From CAG-217 sp963642245 (GTDB lineage Bacteria > Bacillota > Clostridia > Oscillospirales > Acutalibacteraceae), in NCBI GenBank assembly GCA_963642245.1, contig CAVIFY010000057.1:1-8981 (forward strand): a stretch of 8,981 nt of DNA. The letters are read 5' to 3'. This document shows positions 4,359 to 8,981 of this stretch, one piece after another (the stretch's first letter is position 1; each line of letters opens with the position of its first letter). The position numbers were made by a program, and so were the translations under genes. The notes beneath the pieces were generated by a model. It was not told the DNA's origin. It saw only the letters and a list, made by a program, of their open reading frames with translations, and did not search any database.

Positions 4359-6770
4359 ATGGAATTTTATTTGTTTGACCGAAAAGATAAACTCATTCAT
4401 TTTGACGATCTAAGCCTTTGCACGCCGGAGCGGCTGGTGCAGGGCAAGATCGACTGTACCATGAGCCAAAATGAAGTTTATGTGATCCAGTTGGCAGCGG
4501 TGAGCCGTGAGCCGGACACCTTGCGCTGTGTGGAAGTTCAGGGTGACGCCACGGTCGCCTGTATCAACACGGACCGCACGGATAAATGGGGCGATCCGTC
4601 GCCGGTGGCGGTGGCGCTGAAACCCAACGAAATGCAGCCCCTGTTCTTCACCGTAGAAGTGGCCCAGGACGGTCCCCGCACGGTGGAAAGCACGGTGGTG
4701 CTCACCGCAGACAGCGGCGTTTATCCGCTGCACCTGACCTTGCAGGTCACGGACGAGCCGGTGGTCAACCGGGGCTATAATGATCTGTGGCGCCTGTCCC
4801 GGCTCAAGTGGCTGAACTCTACCTTGGCGCAGGACGAGACCCTGGTGAAGCCCTTTACGCCCCCGGTGCTGGAGGGCAACACCGTGTCCATCTTAGGCCG
4901 TAAGATCCAAATCGGGGAGAACGGCCTGCCTACGCAGATCGTGTCTTATTACGACCAGGCCATCGACCTGTGCGATACGCCCCAGCTGGAGCTGCTGGCC
5001 GCACCGGGGCGCTTTGCCATCGGGGAGGAAGTGCTGCCCCCTTTGGAGCACCAATGCCGGGTACATAACAACCGGGTATGCTATCTGGGCAAGTGCCAAA
5101 CAGAGCGCTACGCCGCCACTGTGGCCGCTGTGTACCGTTATCAGGGCCAGGTGGAGTACCGGGTCACTGTAACGCCAAAAGTGGATTTCAGCGTATCTCG
5201 TGTGGCGCTGCAATTTGCCTTGCAGCCGGAGGCAACCGCCCTGATGCACGGCCTTGGCTACCGGGCCGGAAAGGCAGCGGAGCTGGACTTCACCTGGAAC
5301 GCGGACAAGCAGCAGGACTGCCTGTTTATGGGCGCCGTCAACGGCGGTATGCGGATCAAGTGGAAAGCAGAGAACTACCGCCGTCCACTGGTGAATATCT
5401 TTTATAAAAATCTGCCGCTGCAAGTGCCGGACACCACCTGGGACAACGGCGGCAAAGGCTCTGTGCAGGTGCGCTGCAATGAAAACGGCGCCACAGTGAC
5501 CGCTGCCACCGGCGCGTATGATTTTAAGGCAGGGGAGAGCCGCCATTTTGATTTTGAATTGCAGCTGACCCCCTTTAAGCCCCTGGATCATCAAAAGATG
5601 TTCGGCGTGCGCTACGACCACAACAGCAGCCTAAAGGACGCCAAGGCAGAGATCGACGAAGCCGCCGCCAACGGGCTGAATTATGTGACTTTCCACCAGG
5701 GCAATTATATTATGCCCTTTATCAATTATCCTTTTTATGAGGTGCCGGCGCTGCAAGAGGCGGTGCGTTATGCGGCGAAAAAGGGCATTGGCATAAAGCT
5801 CTATTACACCGAGCGAGAACACAGCAATCACATGGCGGAAACCTTTGTTTATAAGGCGCTGGGGGACGAGATCATTCTGCGCAAACAGGGGGTGAGCCAT
5901 TCCTGGCAAAAGGAAAAGCCCCAGTGGCTGGTGGACAACTTTGGTGAGGACATTATCCCCGGCTGGTTTGTAAAGTACACCAGCGGCAAATATAAGGACG
6001 ACCACGACATTTCCTTTATTGTGCGACCGGACACAAGGCTGGACAATTATTATGTAGAGGGTCTGCAATGGCTGGTGCAGAATGTGGGGATCAAGGGTAT
6101 TTATATTGACGATACCAGCCTGGACCGCACCACCATTGAGCGAGCCAAAAAGATACTGGACCCGATAGACGGTTTAATTGATATGCATATGTGGAACCAT
6201 GAGGAGGAACGGGCCGGCGATGTAAGCTGCCTGAACCTGTATGCAGAGATCTTGCCGTTTTTGGACAGCATTTGGTTAGGGGAGGGGTTTTATTATAAGA
6301 AGTACACCCCGGAGTATATGCTGGCAGAGGTCAGCGGTATTCCTTACGGCGTGCCCGGCCAAATGCTCCAGGACGGCGGCGACCCGTACTGCGGTATGCT
6401 TTACGGTATGAACAACCGCTACGGCTGGGGGTATCGGAACGCAACGGATATTTACAAGATCTGGGACGATTTTGGCATTGCAGACAGCGCTATGCGCGGC
6501 TACTGGCATAAGGATTGCCCGGTGCATACAGACTGCGGCGATGTACAGGCCACCGTGTATGTAAAGGAAAAGACCGCGCTGGTGTGTATTTATAATTTCA
6601 GCAAATACTGGACCAAGTGCCGGTTGCAGATCGACACCGGAAAGCTGGGCTTTGTTCCAAAGCGGGCCACCACAGTGCCGATTGGCAAAAAGCGCAGCAA
6701 AACCGTCAAAACAGACAAGCCTTTGCGCCTGAAAGGCCGGGGCGGCAAGTTCATTCTCTTAGAAGGATAA
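4359..6770 (+). CDS. Putative glycoside hydrolase, GH123-like (DUF6067-type)
   Basis: This 803-residue protein lacks a signal peptide, so it is predicted to act on imported oligosaccharides in the cytoplasm. Residues 1-130 are beta-rich (FTVEV, LTLQVTDEP). NDLWRLSRLKWLNSTL (141-156) and LEGNTVSILGRKI (171-183) resemble the conserved core of DUF6067/GH123 N-terminal domains. A beta-sandwich follows to about 410. A catalytic (beta/alpha)8-like part starts at MFGVRYDHNSS (414-424), with NGLNYVTFHQGNY (438-450), GIKGIYIDDTSLDR (577-590) and IWLGEGFYY (638-646). Asp584, Asp585 and Glu642 are the best acidic catalytic candidates. A basic tail (776-797, many Lys/Arg) closes it. The ATG at 4359 has GAGG 6 bases upstream; an in-frame TTG at 4329 would place the start upstream of the -10 box and is rejected. 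The nearest characterised GH123 enzymes remove beta-N-acetylgalactosamine; that substrate is only a guess here. Confidence 0.7.
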   Translation: MEFYLFDRKDKLIHFDDLSLCTPERLVQGKIDCTMSQNEVYVIQLAAVSREPDTLRCVEVQGDATVACINTDRTDKWGDPSPVAVALKPNEMQPLFFTVEVAQDGPRTVESTVVLTADSGVYPLHLTLQVTDEPVVNRGYNDLWRLSRLKWLNSTLAQDETLVKPFTPPVLEGNTVSILGRKIQIGENGLPTQIVSYYDQAIDLCDTPQLELLAAPGRFAIGEEVLPPLEHQCRVHNNRVCYLGKCQTERYAATVAAVYRYQGQVEYRVTVTPKVDFSVSRVALQFALQPEATALMHGLGYRAGKAAELDFTWNADKQQDCLFMGAVNGGMRIKWKAENYRRPLVNIFYKNLPLQVPDTTWDNGGKGSVQVRCNENGATVTAATGAYDFKAGESRHFDFELQLTPFKPLDHQKMFGVRYDHNSSLKDAKAEIDEAAANGLNYVTFHQGNYIMPFINYPFYEVPALQEAVRYAAKKGIGIKLYYTEREHSNHMAETFVYKALGDEIILRKQGVSHSWQKEKPQWLVDNFGEDIIPGWFVKYTSGKYKDDHDISFIVRPDTRLDNYYVEGLQWLVQNVGIKGIYIDDTSLDRTTIERAKKILDPIDGLIDMHMWNHEEERAGDVSCLNLYAEILPFLDSIWLGEGFYYKKYTPEYMLAEVSGIPYGVPGQMLQDGGDPYCGMLYGMNNRYGWGYRNATDIYKIWDDFGIADSAMRGYWHKDCPVHTDCGDVQATVYVKEKTALVCIYNFSKYWTKCRLQIDTGKLGFVPKRATTVPIGKKRSKTVKTDKPLRLKGRGGKFILLEG

Positions 6771-6774
6771 AGCG

Positions 6775-6799
6775 AAAGGCACCACACCGGTGCCTTTTT
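6775..6799 (+). terminator. Rho-independent terminator of the glycoside hydrolase gene
   Basis: AAAGGCACC (6775-6783) pairs perfectly with GGTGCCTTT (6789-6797) around the loop ACACC, followed by TTTTTC and a second T-run. It begins 5 bases after the stop codon. Confidence 0.88.
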
Positions 6800-6827
6800 C
6801 TGTTTTTATATAGATCGGAATAGGGGC

Positions 6828-6856
6828 TTGCATTTGGCTTTTGAATTTGCTATAAT
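6828..6856 (+). promoter_or_regulatory. Strong sigma-A promoter of the recombinase gene
   Basis: TTGCAT (6828-6833), a 17-bp spacer and a perfect TATAAT (6851-6856) give a leader of about 37 nt. The inverted repeat at 6854-6883 starts inside the -10 box and covers the transcription start, so a bound protein would repress. Confidence 0.8.
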
Positions 6857-6883
6857 TATACAAAATTAAAATTTTGTATAATT
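6854..6883. repeat. 14-bp-arm inverted repeat in the recombinase leader
   Basis: AATTATACAAAATT (6854-6867) is followed after AA by its exact reverse complement (6870-6883). The near-spacerless 30-bp dyad overlaps the -10 and start region of the Xer-like gene. It could be an autoregulatory operator, a recombinase binding site, or an RNA hairpin just upstream of the ribosome binding site. It is not followed by a T-run, so it is not an ordinary terminator. Confidence 0.8.
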
Positions 6884-6899
6884 CAGGGGAGTTGAAAAT

Positions 6900-7889
6900 A
6901 TGAAAAAAGCGGAATTTGGGCAATTACCGGTGCCGGTACAGGACTATCTATTATATTTAGAAGCCATTAAAGGCCACAGCGAATTGTCTGTGATCGAATA
7001 TGCGTCCGATCTGCGCACCTTCTTTCGCTATCTTGCCAAGGAAAAAGATCTGTACCCGGCAGACACGCCGGACGATCAAATGGATCTGCGCCGGATCAAT
7101 ATGGACTTTATCAAGACCATTACGCTAAGCGACGCCTATCAGTTCCTGATCTACTGCAAGAACCAGCGCGGCAACTCGGAAGCCACCCGTGCACGGCGTG
7201 TGATCGCCATACGGCGCTTTTTTATCTACTTAACGGATAACCGGCACCTGCTGGAGGAAAATCCAATGAAAGTGCTGGACGCGCCGAAAACAAAAAAAGC
7301 CCTTCCAAAGTACATGACCTTGGAAGAAGCGCGGCACTTATTATCCGTTGTAGACGGCAAATATAAGGAGCGGGATTACGCCATTCTGACCTTGCTGCTG
7401 AACTGCGGTATGCGGCTCAGTGAGCTGGTGTCCATTGATTATAATGATATAAAATCAAACGATACACTGGTGATCACCGGCAAAGGCAACAAGGAGCGCA
7501 CCGTGTACCTAAACAAAGCCTGCAAGCAAGCCATAGACGCCTATATGCGGGTGCGGCCCCACGACGGCGTAAAGGACAGAGCGCTGTTTCTCAGCAGTCG
7601 CAACCAGCGGATCAGCCCCAAGACGGTACAGCACATGGTGTACGCTTATTTGGACAAGGCCGGTCTGGGCGATCGCGGGCTGTCTGTCCACAAACTGCGC
7701 CACACGGCAGCCACACTAATGTACCAGGAGGGCCATGTGGACCTGCTGCTGCTAAAAGAGATCCTGGGCCATGAGAATCTGGGCACCACGGAGATCTACA
7801 CCCACATCAGCGACGACGCAGCCAAGGCTGCCATTGAGGCCAATCCCCTTGCGGATCTGGGCGACCCTAAATCGAGATCACAGAGCTGA
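6900..7889 (+). CDS. Xer-like tyrosine recombinase (site-specific integrase)
   Basis: This 329-residue protein has an N-terminal SAM-like DNA-binding domain (about 10-115, PVQDYLLYLEAIKGHSELSV then RRVIAIRRFFIYL) and a C-terminal catalytic domain. The catalytic set is complete: Arg172 in NCGMRLSEL, Lys195 in GKGNKER, His264 and Arg267 in HKLRHTAAT, His291 in LGHENLG, and the nucleophile Tyr300 in EIYTH. Size and lack of an extra arm-binding domain fit XerC/XerD chromosome dimer resolution enzymes better than phage integrases. No phage or transposon genes are adjacent, which supports a housekeeping role, but XerC, XerD and XerA types cannot be separated by eye. The ATG at 6900 follows CAGGGGAG, a good ribosome binding site. 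The last 23 bases overlap the end of the convergent spoIIM-like gene, with no terminator between them. Confidence 0.88.
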   Translation: MKKAEFGQLPVPVQDYLLYLEAIKGHSELSVIEYASDLRTFFRYLAKEKDLYPADTPDDQMDLRRINMDFIKTITLSDAYQFLIYCKNQRGNSEATRARRVIAIRRFFIYLTDNRHLLEENPMKVLDAPKTKKALPKYMTLEEARHLLSVVDGKYKERDYAILTLLLNCGMRLSELVSIDYNDIKSNDTLVITGKGNKERTVYLNKACKQAIDAYMRVRPHDGVKDRALFLSSRNQRISPKTVQHMVYAYLDKAGLGDRGLSVHKLRHTAATLMYQEGHVDLLLLKEILGHENLGTTEIYTHISDDAAKAAIEANPLADLGDPKSRSQS

Positions 7890-8499
7890 ACAGACTGGTC
7901 AGCCCCGCATTGCAAAAGGCCGCCAGTGCCACAAATGCGGCTAAAATCAGGTATTTTTTCAGGTAATCCCGCACCTGAATTTCCGCCGGGGACTCCCCTG
8001 CCGGATCCTCTCGCTTAACGGACAAGTGGAAGATGGACTTGGACATATCTGCGCTGATCTTAATGGTGAGCATCACCACCGTCAGCAAAATAGCAGCCGC
8101 CGGGATCACCATCAGCACGCAAAACAGCACGCCTTTCAGCCGAAAAGTCATATAGTAGTAGCACACCTGCATACCAAAGGCAAAGCCGCAGGTCATTGGC
8201 ACAAAGTGGATCAGCGGAAAACCGATCATACAAAAGCCCAAAAAGACCGTGACTAAAAATATGCTGAAATACAGGCAAAAATCATTGAGAAACAGCTGTA
8301 AAAAGCGGTTCTCCCCTACTCTGAGCAGCGCGTTGACCGTATCGGAGCGGATCTGGCGGTACAGCACACTGCCCAGCACCAGCCCGCAGGTGTAAAATAC
8401 CAGGGAGTATATGTAAGTCCGGTGGGTCTCCCAGCGAAATGTGCGCAGCTCATCTGTCAGCGCAGCAGCCAGGTCCCGCTTCTCCTGGGGCTCGCTCAT
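7867..8499 (-). CDS. SpoIIM-like (stage II sporulation protein M) membrane protein
   Basis: This 210-residue integral membrane protein matches SpoIIM in length and layout. A cytoplasmic N-terminus (1-28) precedes five predicted membrane segments at about 29-47, 73-95, 97-117, 123-147 and 183-205. The most SpoIIM-like part is GFCMIGFPLIHFVPMTCGFAF (88-108, written GFCMIGFPLIHF/VPMTCGFAF) followed by LKGVLFCVLMVIPAAAILL (121-139), corresponding to the conserved Gly/Pro-rich helices. In Bacillus, SpoIIM forms the engulfment complex with SpoIID and SpoIIP and localises them to the septal membrane. The start ATG (8499) overlaps the upstream gene's stop as ATGA, so translation is coupled. In B. subtilis spoIIM also lies close to xerD, and the recombinase next door echoes that neighbourhood, though here convergent. 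Diverged clostridial SpoIIM-like proteins can have other roles, so the name is tentative. Confidence 0.78.
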   Translation of the reverse strand: MSEPQEKRDLAAALTDELRTFRWETHRTYIYSLVFYTCGLVLGSVLYRQIRSDTVNALLRVGENRFLQLFLNDFCLYFSIFLVTVFLGFCMIGFPLIHFVPMTCGFAFGMQVCYYYMTFRLKGVLFCVLMVIPAAAILLTVVMLTIKISADMSKSIFHLSVKREDPAGESPAEIQVRDYLKKYLILAAFVALAAFCNAGLTSLFSSVISI

Positions 8500-8882
8500 A
8501 GGCGCACCCGCTTTTTACCGACTGCGGCCAATGCAGCACACACCGGCATACCCAGCAGGCGCAGCACCAATAAGCCGGCACCGTAAGGCGCCATACAATA
8601 GTGCACCACCGTTAGGATCATTGCAGGCACAATGGCGGCCAGGGCCAGGGGCAAGCGGCTGTTTTTCACCCCGCGCAGCGCCCATTTGGCAATGAGAAAG
8701 GTGCAGAGAAAGTCGATCCCGGCACAGATATAAGCGATCAGCTTAAAGTCCAGATCCAGTTTATACACCACCAGTGCGCCCACGGCGCAGCAGGCGCCAA
8801 AGCAGCACACGGTGGCCGCTGCCACGCGCAGCAGATAAAGCAGCAATACGGTTTTTGTTTTGCCTACCTGAATTTTTGGCAT
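8496..8882 (-). CDS. Small four-helix membrane protein, possibly TIGR04086/DUF3792 family
   Basis: This 128-residue protein has four predicted membrane segments, at about residues 12-40 (alanine/cysteine-rich), 44-65, 72-94 and 97-118, a short basic loop (WALRGVKNSRL) between helices 2 and 3, and a basic tail KKRVRL. The ATG at 8882 is chosen because GAGGG lies 8 bases upstream and membrane segment 1 follows soon after. The frame stays open to 8978, but that extension runs through the terminator hairpin and is unlikely to be translated. Its TGA overlaps the SpoIIM-like ATG by 4 bases, indicating an operon and probably a joint membrane function. The size and helix pattern resemble the TIGR04086 membrane proteins of Firmicutes, but I see no diagnostic motif, so this is a weak family guess. 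Confidence 0.7.
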   Translation of the reverse strand: MPKIQVGKTKTVLLLYLLRVAAATVCCFGACCAVGALVVYKLDLDFKLIAYICAGIDFLCTFLIAKWALRGVKNSRLPLALAAIVPAMILTVVHYCMAPYGAGLLVLRLLGMPVCAALAAVGKKRVRL

Positions 8883-8932
8883 ACCATCACCCTCGCTATA
8901 CCGTATGCGCCGCCGGAAAAAAATAGAATAAC

Positions 8933-8957
8933 AACCACCGGCAAAGCCGGTGGTTTT
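8933..8957. terminator. Strong hairpin terminator at the right edge
   Basis: AACCACCGGC (8933-8942) pairs perfectly with GCCGGTGGTT (8946-8955) around AAA. The plus strand continues TTTTATTT; the minus strand continues TTGTTATTCTA and seven T. It probably ends a minus-strand gene lying beyond the window and insulates the membrane-protein pair. A possible stop codon of that gene is the minus-strand TAA at 8959-8957. Confidence 0.75.
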
Positions 8958-8981
8958 ATTTCGGCCCTGGAAGGGCACTTC

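Noticed and set aside
4893..5621. 242-codon minus-strand open frame opposite the glycosidase
   Set aside because: Its composition is typical of an antisense shadow, and it has no promoter or ribosome binding site.
6854..6883. Canonical Firmicute dif site
   Set aside because: The arms do not match the dif consensus I know (11-bp imperfect arms, 6-bp centre), so it is reported as an inverted repeat of unknown role instead.
8883..8978. 32-residue N-terminal extension of the four-helix membrane protein
   Set aside because: It would begin upstream of and run through the perfect terminator hairpin at 8933-8955. The ATG at 8882 has a ribosome binding site.
1..8981. CRISPR array, tRNA, rRNA, insertion sequence or prophage
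   Set aside because: No regularly spaced repeats, cloverleaf sequences, transposase motifs or phage structural genes are visible. The tyrosine recombinase looks like a Xer-type housekeeping enzyme.

Overview
The window looks like a chromosomal segment of a low-to-moderate-GC Clostridia-type Firmicute, probably an Oscillospiraceae/Ruminococcaceae gut bacterium. Support comes from strong AGGAGG-type ribosome binding sites, sigma-A promoters with 17-bp spacers, a SpoIIM-like sporulation protein, a Xer-type recombinase and a class M sirtuin/zinc-macrodomain pair. A 27-base run of N shows it is a draft or metagenome assembly. The taxonomy is inferred from gene content and protein style only.

Layout. 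(1) 1-354: 3' remnant of a type I restriction-modification methyltransferase (HsdM) whose C-terminus is replaced by unrelated sequence, followed by a terminator. (2) 404-3389: an HxlR-type regulator on the minus strand, divergent from a three-gene plus-strand operon. The operon encodes a metallo-beta-lactamase-like protein lacking the metal motif, a zinc-dependent macrodomain ADP-ribosyl hydrolase, and a class M sirtuin (SirTM), and ends in a bidirectional terminator. The shared promoter region holds two good divergent promoters and several palindromes. (3) 3430-6770: an AraC-family regulator (minus) divergent from an 803-residue putative cytoplasmic glycoside hydrolase related to GH123/DUF6067, again with two overlapping divergent promoters. 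(4) 6828-7889: a Xer-like tyrosine recombinase with its own promoter and a 14-bp-arm, almost spacerless inverted repeat in its 5' leader. (5) 7867-8882: a minus-strand pair, a small four-helix membrane protein translationally coupled (ATGA) to a SpoIIM-like membrane protein that converges on and overlaps the recombinase. (6) A strong hairpin terminator at the right edge.

Working model. Macrodomain and SirTM should form a reversible protein ADP-ribosylation switch: SirTM adds ADP-ribose from NAD+, the macrodomain removes it. In described class M operons the target is a lipoylated GcvH-like protein encoded beside a lipoate ligase. Neither gene is here. Instead the pair sits under a probable redox-sensing HxlR regulator and behind an MBL-like protein of unknown function. 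This is the most interesting feature of the window. The AraC/glycosidase pair looks like a self-contained, sugar-responsive catabolic unit.
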